Part shown: one piece after another, positions 1 through 8,409 of the stretch
How the letters are laid out: each line of letters opens with the position of its first letter
How positions within the stretch are numbered: the stretch's first letter is position 1
Source: JBIOHP01 sp044449065
GTDB taxonomy: Bacteria; Bacteroidota; Ignavibacteria; UBA10030; SZUA-254
Length of the DNA stretch: 17,420 bases
Direction of reading: 5' to 3'
Assembly (NCBI GenBank): GCA_044449065.1
Contig: JBIOHP010000042.1
Location: 1-17,420, forward strand
Translations under genes and position numbers: made by a program
The notes under the pieces: model-generated
The model's input: the letters and a program-made list of their open reading frames with translations, nothing else
Databases searched by the model: none
Told to the model about the DNA's origin: nothing

Positions 1-3000
1 GAGTTGTATTGAACAACTCAGCCATGGGATCTCAAACAGTTATGAGGTATTGTGTAGTGAAATATTCAGGACACGGAGGATGTTGTTCTGCTCGCAGTCC
101 GATAGTTCTTGATGGAAGAATAAATCCTCGACTTTCAAATCTTACCTTGTACAATGATGTCCATAATGCTATTGAATTGATGGCGAATACATATAGTCAG
201 AATGTTACCCTAGATATTGTTGACAAACCATATATAATTTTGGGAAGTCTAACTATCGCCTCGAGTTACAGCCTATTGATAAAACCAGGCGTCATAATAA
301 AAACTGACGTAGGGAAAAATGATATTAATATTTCTGGAGCGTTGAATGCAATTGGAAAACCTGATAGTCTGATAACCTTTACATCCATAAAAGATGATTC
401 GAGTGGAAATAATGATAGCAATGGTGACGGTCCCTCGATCGCCTCTGTCGGAGATTGGGGAGGAATCATACTAAATAATTCACCGATGGGTGCCCAAACA
501 ATAATGAACAATTGCCTAATTAAATATACAGGCACTGGAGGATGTTGTTGGCCATACACGCCGATTCTTTTAGATGGAAGAATAAATCCAACGATACAAA
601 ATCTGTCCCTCTACAACAATTTGTATAATGGCATTGAACTAATGGCTCAAAATTATACTCAAAACATAGAAATAAATATTACCTCAGTTCCTATAATCTT
701 GAGAAACGGTTTCAGCATAAATAGCGGTTCGATCTGTACCATCGATGCGGGAGTAATTTTTAAATGCGAATCTGGAGTAGTCATCACTATCAATGGAGTT
801 TTGAAGTCTCAGGGAAACTTAGCAGATCACGTTATATTTACCTCGATTAAGGATGATTTGCACGGTGGAGACTCTAATGCAAATGGTACGAGTTATGGGT
901 CAGGAGGTGATTGGGGCGGAATAACCTTTGGAGGAACGTGTATAGATTCCCTTTGTATATTGACTAACACAGAGTTTTTATATGGTGGAGGATCTGGGAG
1001 CACGGGCAATTCTCTCGTTTCTTTTACGGATGCAGCGGCAAAGATAGAATTTTGTACTTTCTCCACATCGAGCAATCATGGCATTCGATGTTATAATACT
1101 GCGGGTCCCGACGTAGGAGGGGGAAACTTTGGTTCTCATGGTTTCAACAAGTTTATTGCTTTTTCAAGTCCCAATAACTACGGTATTTTCAACGATGGTT
1201 CAGGAAATATCCAAGCACTGCATAATTGCTGGGGTTCAACTGATACAAACCAAATCAAGCAAATAATTTATGATTTCAACAATAATGCAGGGAAAGGGAG
1301 GGTATATTATAATCCCTTCAATATATCTTGTGATACGACCTCAATTCCAACGATGATTCCAACGAAACCTTTGAATCTAATGGCTTCTGTAACTCTTTCG
1401 TCTGTGGCTCTCAGTTGGACAGCTTCGGGAAACATACCTGCAGGTTATTATGTATACTCAAGCACCGATCATGGAAACACCTTCACGAAAATTGGATCGA
1501 CAACGACAAACGCCTTTTCAGACACTGGATTGACCGCATACTCGTCTCATTGGTATTATATAACTGCTTACAACATTATGGGCAATAGCCCGCCAAGTGA
1601 TGTGGTCGAAACTATGACTGCCCCGGCTAATATCACGATACCAATTATTCTTGGAGTCCCCGATACCGGTGCAAATAGCATGAGACTTCGATGGTCGCGG
1701 GTATCGACGGCATCGTTATATCATGTTTACGCCCGCAGATCAATTGACCCATCATTCCAACTAAGTGGGTCATTCTCTGATTCCATAGGTACAATTCAAA
1801 ATCTGACTGCACTGACACAATATGTGGTACGCGTATCTGCGCTTAATTCTGGAGGCGAAAGCTCGCTAAGCGATAGCATCGTAGTTACAACAAAAAGTTC
1901 TAATATTGACGTGAATATTGTGGATGGTAATCCAGCCCTTCTGGGAATCCCTTATGATCAAAACGGTTACCCTGATCCATCGACGATTAAAAATAAGTTC
2001 GATCCGCCCAATGCGAATTGGAATGTTAGCGGAACCTGTGCCGACGGTGTATCTAATCTTATCATTGTTCTAAGAACCACATCATTGCCTGGTCCTGTTG
2101 GGATCGTAGTTAGTGACGATCAAGGAACAAATAATAGCATAGTCGCGGGCCAACTCGGTAGGTTAAATCAATCTTTAGGAGGCGCAACACTTCAACTAAC
2201 CAATAGCGACTTCTTATTGACAACTTCGGGCATATTTGAAGCGCTTGTAGTTTATGCTCCCCCTATTGATTTTGTTCGGCAATTCGTTCCAACCGATACA
2301 ACGATTAGGGAAAGGATTATTCACATTCAGATTACGAACAACAGCATCGTAACCGATAAAACAATCCAATTATACCGACCTCCTCTTGTCCTTGCCCATG
2401 GACTTTGGGAAGACCAATCAATTTGGGATAGTTTTAAATTGCCGGTACCTTACAATCTCGATAATTCTATTCGATTTGACTACAAATCCACTTCAGGAAG
2501 TTATTTTAGTACAAACACCGTACTCTTAGAAAATTTCATTGATACGGTACTGTGTTATGTTCGCAAATCAGCGTTAATAGCCTGTACTCAAATCGATATT
2601 ATTGGTCATAGTATGGGAGGTATCCTCCCACGGCTTGTATCACAAGATGCATCTTTTTCTCAAACCAAGTCATCTTTCTACAAAGGATATTTCCACAAAC
2701 TTATCACAATGGATACACCTCATTTTGGAACAAAATTCGCAAATTACCTCTTTCAGAATAAAATACCGGATTCTATGACAGATCCCTTATTGACAAGGTG
2801 TAGAGATATCCAGCCAATTATCGTGTCTGTTTTGTGGGCATCTAAACATTTTGTTGATCAGGGGGCAGTGCAGGATTTGCAGGATCAAGAAAGTGGTATA
2901 TTATCGATCAAACCTACTCTTGTCCCTTCTCATCCAATTTATGCATATCCATATTCTGATTTGGATTATTGGAAAGATCACAATTTGGCAGTAATATATC

Positions 3001-4970
3001 TTATGATGTCAACAATGGGAAATCCCCAGGGTCATGTATTTACATTTTCATCTATCTCTAACGGGTTTCTCGGACAAAATAACGATATGATCGTTTCTTC
3101 TTTCAGTCAAACCGCTGGGTTATCAGGTCGTTTAGTATCGTTAATTGATTTCAATGTTCATAACAGTGTCTACAAAGATCCTAGAATATCAGACACTGTT
3201 AAGTACCTATTGAATGCCTCTGCGGTGAATACATCGCTATTTTCTAATTTGCAATCTGCTCCAACTTCAAGCCCTTCAACTATTATCTCTAAACAGCATC
3301 CACTAAGACAAGACATCGGAGTATCCTTACTACCTCCTACTTTCGCGACTCATATAGCTAGCCCGGACTCCACTTTTGTTCCATATCCAGGATCAGAATT
3401 CACACTAAAGCTATCCGTTCAAGATTCAACTCGCCTTAAGTACGTCTTCTACGCGGCTCCTGGATTGCTTGTTGCTGATTCGACAAGAAGTTTGACTAGA
3501 AGTATATTGATTCCATACGATTTTGTTGGAAAGTATATATTATATGTCATTGCAACAGACACATCAGGTAACTACGGGATTGACTCGTTGCGTTATGCCC
3601 TTACGCCAACCTCATCACTTGTTGCTATCTCCATTTCACCTGAGTCGCTACAGATCTATAAATCTTCTCCATCGTTTGGGTTAACCATTCAGGGAACCTA
3701 TTCAGACAGTTCACACCGAAATCTAACGGGCTTGACAGGGATCAATTTTCAATCGAATGATACCAGCGTGGTAAAAGTAGATTCGATCGGAAATATTACT
3801 CCAATGAATGCAGGGCGCACCTTTGTTAAGGCACTTTATAATGGATTAAAGGATTCGATTGCGATAACGGTTACCGATAACAATTCGGTGTCACTTATTA
3901 GCCCACTGAATGGCTCTACCGGCTTTCAAATACCGGGAATATTTGTATGGAATAAGATTAATAACTCACTTCAATATCAAGTTGATGTATCGCGATATAA
4001 TGATTTCTCCAGTTATATCTTCAGCGATTCCACCTTCTCGGATAGCACAACAACAATACCATCATTGCGTGTGGTGACACATTATTTTTGGAGAGTGAGA
4101 GCAAAGGTCCGTGGAATTTGGCAACCATACAGCGCCACATGGTTATTTAAAACAAAAGGTCCTGATATAGCACACGCTAATGGATGGAACATGCTATCTA
4201 ATCCAGTTGTTATCTCTGATAGTCGTAAGACAACATTGTTTCCTTTGGCAGTATCCCAGGCATTCTCTTATAAAAAGGGTTATATCCCCGTCGACTCGAT
4301 GAATAATGGCAAAGGATATTGGTTAAAATTCAACGGAGATGGAAATTCATCCATGACGGGTGATTTCTTACCTACGGATACGATCTCTGTAACCAGAGGT
4401 TGGAATATGATAGGTTCAATTTCTTTGCCGGTTTTAACGACATCAATCACAAGCAACACTGTAGGATTAACTATGAGCCCTCTTTATGGATATGCGGGAG
4501 GATATTATTCAGCGGATACAATAAACCCCGGAAAAGCGTATTGGGTCAAGGTAAATGAAGATGGTGTAATTATTCTTAATGCGCCTTCAGGGATGATGGC
4601 GCCGAAAAACAATGTTCGAATTGTGCCAACATCCGAAATGCCACCACCGCCACCTGATGAACAGGAGAAAATACTTGAACTACCTAAAGAATATTCACTT
4701 GCTCAAAATTATCCTAACCCTTTCAATCCGGTGACGATAATTCATTATGCGTTGCCGGTTGATTCTAAGGTCACTCTAAAGATATTTAACGTATTGGGTC
4801 AGGAAGTAAAAGCACTTGCGGATAAAATCGAATCGGCAGGAACTCGATCTGCTGACTGGGATGCAACAAATATCGCAAGCGGCGTTTATTTCTATCGATT
4901 AGACGCGACCGCGGTAAATGATCCGGGTAAGCATTTTAGCCAGGTAAGGAAAATGTTGGTCATCAAATAA
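1..4970 (+). CDS. Secreted multidomain lipase/esterase-like protein with type IX sorting tail (5' end outside window)
   Basis: The frame is open from the left edge; the first possible start (TTG at 9) is really a leucine codon inside a repeat (compare WGGIILNNSPMG at 456-491), so the true start lies upstream. Residues are numbered from 9. Residues 1-450 are beta-helix-like repeats ending in an HNCWGSTD motif. FnIII-like domains lie at about 451-540 and 545-630. An alpha/beta hydrolase follows, with HG (797-798) as a likely oxyanion region, GHSMGG (866-871, nucleophile Ser868), and probable Asp1026 (NNDMIVSSFSQ) and His1051. A Big2-like domain (about 1205-1290), an Ig/FnIII-like domain (1294-1385) and a pair of GWNM...GKGYW units (1392-1535) come next. 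The last ~92 residues (from 1562, YSLAQNYPNPFNP) are a type A T9SS sorting domain. Inference: exported through T9SS, then surface-attached or released, acting on an ester or lipid substrate that cannot be named from sequence. It converges on the ABC-F gene. Confidence 0.88.
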   Translation, partial: VVLNNSAMGSQTVMRYCVVKYSGHGGCCSARSPIVLDGRINPRLSNLTLYNDVHNAIELMANTYSQNVTLDIVDKPYIILGSLTIASSYSLLIKPGVIIKTDVGKNDINISGALNAIGKPDSLITFTSIKDDSSGNNDSNGDGPSIASVGDWGGIILNNSPMGAQTIMNNCLIKYTGTGGCCWPYTPILLDGRINPTIQNLSLYNNLYNGIELMAQNYTQNIEINITSVPIILRNGFSINSGSICTIDAGVIFKCESGVVITINGVLKSQGNLADHVIFTSIKDDLHGGDSNANGTSYGSGGDWGGITFGGTCIDSLCILTNTEFLYGGGSGSTGNSLVSFTDAAAKIEFCTFSTSSNHGIRCYNTAGPDVGGGNFGSHGFNKFIAFSSPNNYGIFNDGSGNIQALHNCWGSTDTNQIKQIIYDFNNNAGKGRVYYNPFNISCDTTSIPTMIPTKPLNLMASVTLSSVALSWTASGNIPAGYYVYSSTDHGNTFTKIGSTTTNAFSDTGLTAYSSHWYYITAYNIMGNSPPSDVVETMTAPANITIPIILGVPDTGANSMRLRWSRVSTASLYHVYARRSIDPSFQLSGSFSDSIGTIQNLTALTQYVVRVSALNSGGESSLSDSIVVTTKSSNIDVNIVDGNPALLGIPYDQNGYPDPSTIKNKFDPPNANWNVSGTCADGVSNLIIVLRTTSLPGPVGIVVSDDQGTNNSIVAGQLGRLNQSLGGATLQLTNSDFLLTTSGIFEALVVYAPPIDFVRQFVPTDTTIRERIIHIQITNNSIVTDKTIQLYRPPLVLAHGLWEDQSIWDSFKLPVPYNLDNSIRFDYKSTSGSYFSTNTVLLENFIDTVLCYVRKSALIACTQIDIIGHSMGGILPRLVSQDASFSQTKSSFYKGYFHKLITMDTPHFGTKFANYLFQNKIPDSMTDPLLTRCRDIQPIIVSVLWASKHFVDQGAVQDLQDQESGILSIKPTLVPSHPIYAYPYSDLDYWKDHNLAVIYLMMSTMGNPQGHVFTFSSISNGFLGQNNDMIVSSFSQTAGLSGRLVSLIDFNVHNSVYKDPRISDTVKYLLNASAVNTSLFSNLQSAPTSSPSTIISKQHPLRQDIGVSLLPPTFATHIASPDSTFVPYPGSEFTLKLSVQDSTRLKYVFYAAPGLLVADSTRSLTRSILIPYDFVGKYILYVIATDTSGNYGIDSLRYALTPTSSLVAISISPESLQIYKSSPSFGLTIQGTYSDSSHRNLTGLTGINFQSNDTSVVKVDSIGNITPMNAGRTFVKALYNGLKDSIAITVTDNNSVSLISPLNGSTGFQIPGIFVWNKINNSLQYQVDVSRYNDFSSYIFSDSTFSDSTTTIPSLRVVTHYFWRVRAKVRGIWQPYSATWLFKTKGPDIAHANGWNMLSNPVVISDSRKTTLFPLAVSQAFSYKKGYIPVDSMNNGKGYWLKFNGDGNSSMTGDFLPTDTISVTRGWNMIGSISLPVLTTSITSNTVGLTMSPLYGYAGGYYSADTINPGKAYWVKVNEDGVIILNAPSGMMAPKNNVRIVPTSEMPPPPPDEQEKILELPKEYSLAQNYPNPFNPVTIIHYALPVDSKVTLKIFNVLGQEVKALADKIESAGTRSADWDATNIASGVYFYRLDATAVNDPGKHFSQVRKMLVIK
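9..908 (+). repeat. Tandem ~152-154-residue protein repeats with GGCC and DWGGI motifs
   Basis: Two copies of a repeat follow each other in the N-terminal part of the secreted protein. Equivalent points are the leucine codons at 9 and 471 (462 bases apart) and the DWGG codons at 453 and 909 (456 apart). Both copies share GGCC, LDGRINP, IELMA and TSIKDD motifs. A third, diverged unit starts at DWGGITFGG (909) and loses the GGCC motif. Such units are typical of right-handed beta-helix regions in FCB-group surface proteins; the fold is an inference. Confidence 0.8.
4182..4610 (+). repeat. Paired ~72-residue GWNM...GKGYW units
   Basis: Two similar protein units lie just before the sorting tail. 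The first begins GWNMLSNPV (residue 1392) and contains GKGYWLKFNGDG; the second begins GWNMIGSI (residue 1464) and contains GKAYWVKVNEDG. The unit recurs before T9SS tails in Ignavibacteria-like proteins, from memory. Its function is unknown. Confidence 0.6.
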
Positions 4971-5021
4971 GGACATTTGTCGGTTAATCGCGTACGCTCT
5001 GAACACTGGTGTTGATGGTTC

Positions 5022-5150
5022 GGGGCCATCCAAAAAGATAGAATTTGTCATCCTGAACTTGTTTCAGGATCCAAAAATTGGTGAATATGGATGCTGAACC
5101 GAGTTCAGCATGACTCAGCAAAGTGAAAGAAGTTCTTTTTGGACGGCCCC
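5022..5150. repeat. Palindromic REP/MITE-like element with two internal hairpins
   Basis: The 129-base element fills the spacer between two convergent genes. Its ends are imperfect inverted repeats: ggggccatccaaaaaga on the left and the complement of tctttttggacggcccc on the right. Inside are two 8-bp stems with 5-base loops: ATCCTGAA/TTCAGGAT (5050-5057 and 5063-5070) and ATGCTGAA/TTCAGCAT (5091-5098 and 5104-5111). Their outer flanks also pair as an imperfect GTCATNCTGAAC inverted repeat (5047-5058 with 5103-5114). GTCATCCTGAAC palindromes are a dispersed repeat family in many bacterial genomes (recalled, not searched). No T-run follows a stem, so it is not a classical terminator, though the folded RNA could slow transcription from both sides. 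Confidence 0.8.
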
Positions 5151-5163
5151 ATAATTTATCATC

Positions 5164-7107
5164 TCACCCACCCATCCTCTCCAGCTCCTTTGTCAATTCT
5201 CCCCATTTATAATACGCGTTGGTAAGGTCGTTGCCGGTGGTTTTGTATTTGGCGGTAATCTCTTTAACTTTTTCACTGTCTTTGTAAAAATCGGGATCGC
5301 CCATGAGGGCTTCGCATTCTAACTTTTGCTGCTCAAGCTGCGCTATCAGTTTTTCTATCGCGGCAATCTTATCCTGTACCGGTTTGGTTTTCTTGTAGCG
5401 CTTCTGGCGTTCCTGGGCTTCGAGGCGTTTGCGCTCCTTTTCGGATACAACAGGTTGTGCGTCAGCAGGGCGGGTGGGGGACGTGTCCGGCTTTTGTTCC
5501 TGTTCCTTTTGCCGCATGTAAAGATAGTCGCTTATTGAGCCGGTGTAGGTTTTTATATGACCCTGTTTAAACTCGACAACTTTATTCACAATCGGCTCCA
5601 GAAAATCCCTGTCGTGCGAGACGATAACGTAACTCCCCTCAAATTTCATCAACGCGTCCTGCAAAATGCCTTTCGAGCGCATATCCAGGTGATTCGTGGG
5701 CTCGTCCATCACAATCAGGTTGGTCGGCTGGAGGAGCATTTTTGCCAGGGCGAGTCGGCTTTTCTCCCCGCCGGAAAGCACGCTTACTTTCTTGAACACA
5801 TCATCCCCGCTGAAGAGGAAACATCCAAGCAAATTGCGCAATCGTTTCCGTACCTCGCCGGTTGCAACCGCGTCAACAGTTTCAAGGACGTCGAAAGCGG
5901 GATTTAATTCATCCGCCTGGTGCTGCGCGAAATAGGAGACGATAACATTATATCCCGCTTTTCGCAGTCCCGAATCAATCGGTTCTATGCCTGCGATGAT
6001 GCGGGAGAGTGTGGATTTTCCAGCGCCGTTCACGCCTACAAACGCAATCCTGTCGCCCCGGTCGATATCAAAATCCACGCCGGTAAAAACTTTTAGCGCG
6101 CCATAGCTCTTAAAAATATTCCGCAGCTCCATAACGGATCGTCCGCTTGCAGGAGCGGGGGGAAACTGAAAACGGATGGCGCTTTCCTCGTCTTCCATTT
6201 CTATGATATCTATTTTCTCAAGTTGTTTAATGCGGCTCTGCACCTGCCGCGCCTTAGTGGCTTTGTACCGGAACCGCTCGATGAACCGCTCCGTCTGTTT
6301 GATCTGCTGCTGCTGGTTCTTCATGGCGGAAAGCGTAAGCTGTTTCCGTTCTTCTTTGGCGACGACGTAAAAGGAAAAATTCCCGGCATACTCCGTCAGT
6401 GCGCCGATGCTCAGCTCGTAGGTTTTCTTTGTCATTTTATCCAGGAACCGCCTGTCGTGCGAAACAAGCATCACGGCGCCGTCATAAGTCTCTAAATATT
6501 CCTCGAGCCATTCAAGTGAATCCAGGTCTAAATGGTTGGTCGGCTCGTCGAGGAGCAGGAGGGAGGGCTGCAGGAGCAATAATTTTGCCAGCGCGATACG
6601 CATTTGCCACCCGCCACTGAATTCATCCGTCTGGCGCGCCATATCATGGACGGAAAAGCCGAGACCGAGGAGGATTTTTTCAATTTTGGATTTCAGCCGG
6701 AAGATTTCGCTGTCTTCGATTTTATGCTGAAGCTCGCCGTAAATTTCTATCAGTTCCTTAAATTCATCCGATTCGTGGTCGGTGATTTCCATTTGCCTGT
6801 GGACTTCGTCTAATTCCGATTGCAGGGAGAGCACGTCCTCAAAAACCGATTCCACTTCTTTATACAACGTGCGCCCTTCTGTGTGCATGCCTTCCTGCGG
6901 GAGATAACCGACGTTGACGTACTTTGCTTTTTCGATTTGCCCTTTCTCAACCGTTTCCTGTCCGACGAGGATGCGGAGGAGCGTGGATTTCCCCTGCCCG
7001 TTCGAACCCACCAATCCGATGCGGTCATGCGGACCAATGCGGAAGAATACATCCTCAAGGATGTATCGTCCGCCGTATTGAAGCGATATGTTATTGGCTG
7101 AGATCAT
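5164..7107 (-). CDS. ABC-F family ATPase (Uup/YheS/YdiF-like)
   Basis: This 647-residue protein has two ABC ATPase domains and no membrane segment, the ABC-F layout. Domain 1 has Walker A GSNGQGKST (34-42), signature SGGWQ (164-168), Walker B LLLLDEPTNHLD (183-194) and SHD (216-218). A basic, helical linker of about 240-310 (QQQQIKQTERFIERFR region) corresponds to the ribosomal P-site tRNA-interaction motif. Domain 2 has Walker A GVNGAGKST (358-366), signature LSGGEKS (454-460 region) and Walker B with DEPTNHLD (468-475). Residues about 560-647 are a charged coiled-coil C-terminal domain as in Uup/YheS-type members. Family members bind the ribosome and rescue or modulate translation, and some give antibiotic protection. 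The subtype cannot be fixed from sequence alone. No clear Shine-Dalgarno precedes the ATG. It is separated from the oxidase locus by a repeat-bearing spacer, so it is probably an independent gene. Confidence 0.93.
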   Translation of the reverse strand: MISANNISLQYGGRYILEDVFFRIGPHDRIGLVGSNGQGKSTLLRILVGQETVEKGQIEKAKYVNVGYLPQEGMHTEGRTLYKEVESVFEDVLSLQSELDEVHRQMEITDHESDEFKELIEIYGELQHKIEDSEIFRLKSKIEKILLGLGFSVHDMARQTDEFSGGWQMRIALAKLLLLQPSLLLLDEPTNHLDLDSLEWLEEYLETYDGAVMLVSHDRRFLDKMTKKTYELSIGALTEYAGNFSFYVVAKEERKQLTLSAMKNQQQQIKQTERFIERFRYKATKARQVQSRIKQLEKIDIIEMEDEESAIRFQFPPAPASGRSVMELRNIFKSYGALKVFTGVDFDIDRGDRIAFVGVNGAGKSTLSRIIAGIEPIDSGLRKAGYNVIVSYFAQHQADELNPAFDVLETVDAVATGEVRKRLRNLLGCFLFSGDDVFKKVSVLSGGEKSRLALAKMLLQPTNLIVMDEPTNHLDMRSKGILQDALMKFEGSYVIVSHDRDFLEPIVNKVVEFKQGHIKTYTGSISDYLYMRQKEQEQKPDTSPTRPADAQPVVSEKERKRLEAQERQKRYKKTKPVQDKIAAIEKLIAQLEQQKLECEALMGDPDFYKDSEKVKEITAKYKTTGNDLTNAYYKWGELTKELERMGG

Positions 7108-7152
7108 GTGGGACTAATTAATTCACTTACCATGCGGAATCTTACAAATAGT

Positions 7153-7231
7153 AACCCAACCTCATGCCCCTTCCCTTCAAAAGCCCGCCCGGCTGCGCCG
7201 TTCGGACGGGGGATGGGGTCGGGGATGGGTT
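7153..7231. repeat. GC-rich imperfect inverted repeat in spacer
   Basis: The spacer between the ABC-F and DUF420 genes holds a C-rich left half and a G-rich right half. The ends are aaccca (7153-7158) and tgggtt (7226-7231). The centre has CCCGcCCG (7184-7191) facing CGGaCGGG (7203-7210), and an alternative CGGC-tgc-GCCG hairpin at 7190-7200. It lies just downstream of the DUF420 stop and may help end that transcript. It looks like a dispersed intergenic repeat rather than a gene. Confidence 0.55.
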
Positions 7232-7241
7232 ATGGAGTGAA

Positions 7242-7652
7242 CTATAAATGATACAACATAATATACACAATTACCCCCGTTACGGAAACATACAACCATA
7301 CCGGATATGTCCACCTCGCGATGCGCCGGTGCTTATCGATTGAATCTTTTAGTCCGTAGCGCAGTGAAATAATCGCCAGCGGCGGAACTGCAGCAGCAAG
7401 GATCGTGTGCGAAATTAAAATAGTAAAATATACCGGTCTGAGTATGCCTTCTCCCATAAATTTTGTCGTGCCGTGGATCGCATGGTATGTGAGATAGGAA
7501 ATTAAAAACAATACTGAAACGCTGAACGCTGTTATCATGATTTTTTTGTGAATCTCTTTGTATCCCGTTTTAATATATCTTGTGCCGATGATGAGCAGCA
7601 TTCCGCAGGTAGCGTTGAGGATTGCGTTTAGTGTTGGGAGGAAGGCGAGCAT
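7242..7652 (-). CDS. DUF420 membrane protein, CtaM/YozB-type oxidase assembly factor
   Basis: This 136-residue protein has four hydrophobic segments and the full DUF420 pattern: LPTLNAILNA at the N-terminus, HKKIM (His35), YHAIHG (His57, His60), SHTILAAAVPPLA (His82) and a KHRRIARWTYPVWLYVSV stretch (His108) before the last helix. The family includes Staphylococcus CtaM, needed for heme A-type oxidase activity; the conserved histidines suggest heme or metal handling. It is the last gene of the oxidase assembly cluster, 156 bases after the SCO gene, with an inverted repeat in the gap, so it may be partly uncoupled from the upstream transcript. ATG at 7652 is the first usable start; the frame stays open upstream into the repeat without a start codon, and no Shine-Dalgarno is evident. 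Confidence 0.88.
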   Translation of the reverse strand: MLAFLPTLNAILNATCGMLLIIGTRYIKTGYKEIHKKIMITAFSVSVLFLISYLTYHAIHGTTKFMGEGILRPVYFTILISHTILAAAVPPLAIISLRYGLKDSIDKHRRIARWTYPVWLYVSVTGVIVYIMLYHL

Positions 7653-7688
7653 GGGATTAAAAAGTGGAATTATTAGTATGTCTTGGCA

Positions 7689-7752
7689 ACCACCCCTCCC
7701 TGCAGGTTTCCCCTCCTCGAGCGAGGAGGGGAGACGCGGAGCGAGGGGTGGT
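7689..7752. repeat. Nested perfect inverted repeat between sco and DUF420 genes
   Basis: Two perfect 10-bp inverted repeats are nested. The outer arms are ACCACCCCTC (7689-7698) and GAGGGGTGGT (7743-7752). The inner arms are CCCCTCCTCG (7710-7719) and CGAGGAGGGG (7722-7731), with a two-base loop. The design resembles short dispersed palindromic elements (MITE/REP class) common in FCB genomes; no transposase is present. On either strand it would form a very stable RNA hairpin, so it may end or attenuate readthrough from the SCO gene into the DUF420 gene. Confidence 0.8.
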
Positions 7753-7808
7753 CGTGACGTAATCGGTTTCGATATTAAAGTTTTCGAATTCGGTATACTC
7801 CATCTCTA

Positions 7809-8405
7809 CTATTCCTTCGATAACTCTCTCGCATCCGCGAGCAGCTTATCGGTAGATATTTTATCCCCGCTGTCGTAGTATCCCCGGATTCTTGATTTTT
7901 TATCGATCAACACATACTTCGTACTGTGCGCTATTGCATTTGAATCCGCGTCGATGGTGAGATGGAAGCCAAATCGTGTGAGATTATAAATTGAGGATTT
8001 ATCGCCGGTTAAAAATGTCCACCTATCGTTCTTAGCATGAAATTTATTGCCGTATGCTTTTAAAACCTCCGGGGTATCGGTTTCGGGATCGACGGAGAAA
8101 GATAGCAGATGAACTTTGGAATTATTTTGAAGCGCGTTTTGAAATTCACTCATCTCCGCGCTCATTAAAGGACAGGGACCCGCGCATTCGGTAAAAATAA
8201 AATCGGCGATGACGACATTCCCCTTAAAGTTATCAGGTGTGATGGTTTGTTTATCTTGATTAATAAGCGAAAACGCTGGTACGGTTCCAAATACCGGCAA
8301 TCCGGGATGGGGAAGTGAATAATAGGAGATTAATTCGTAACTGATGACGCTTACAATAGCGATGCAAACCATAACGATAAAAAAATTCCAGGATCGCGTG
8401 TGCAT
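7809..8405 (-). CDS. SCO1/SenC/PrrC-family copper chaperone for cytochrome c oxidase
   Basis: The chosen ATG gives 198 residues. It lies 4 bases after the permease stop, with AGG upstream; the reading frame runs 19 codons further into the permease gene but that extension is unlikely. One N-terminal transmembrane anchor (about 8-28) is followed by a thioredoxin-like domain outside the membrane. The copper site is C74-AGP-C78 (a CxxxC motif in FTECAGPCPL) plus His160 (NAIAHSTKYVLID). VDPETDTPEVL is also typical of SCO proteins. SCO proteins load or reduce the CuA centre of COX2, encoded six genes upstream in the same cluster. Confidence 0.94.
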   Translation of the reverse strand: MHTRSWNFFIVMVCIAIVSVISYELISYYSLPHPGLPVFGTVPAFSLINQDKQTITPDNFKGNVVIADFIFTECAGPCPLMSAEMSEFQNALQNNSKVHLLSFSVDPETDTPEVLKAYGNKFHAKNDRWTFLTGDKSSIYNLTRFGFHLTIDADSNAIAHSTKYVLIDKKSRIRGYYDSGDKISTDKLLADARELSKE

Positions 8406-8409
8406 CCCG

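Noticed and set aside
9..11. TTG as the real start of the secreted mosaic protein
   Set aside because: The codon aligns with the leucine of IILNNS in the second repeat (471), the frame is open to the edge, and no signal peptide follows; the gene is cut by the window.
5050..5111. Two hairpins as rho-independent terminators of the convergent genes
   Set aside because: Neither stem is followed by a T-run on either strand; they are better explained as parts of a palindromic repeat element.
5326..7121. Many plus-strand reading frames of 60-120 codons opposite the ABC-F gene
   Set aside because: They are antisense shadows of a clearly coding gene, with no ribosome sites or recognisable domains.
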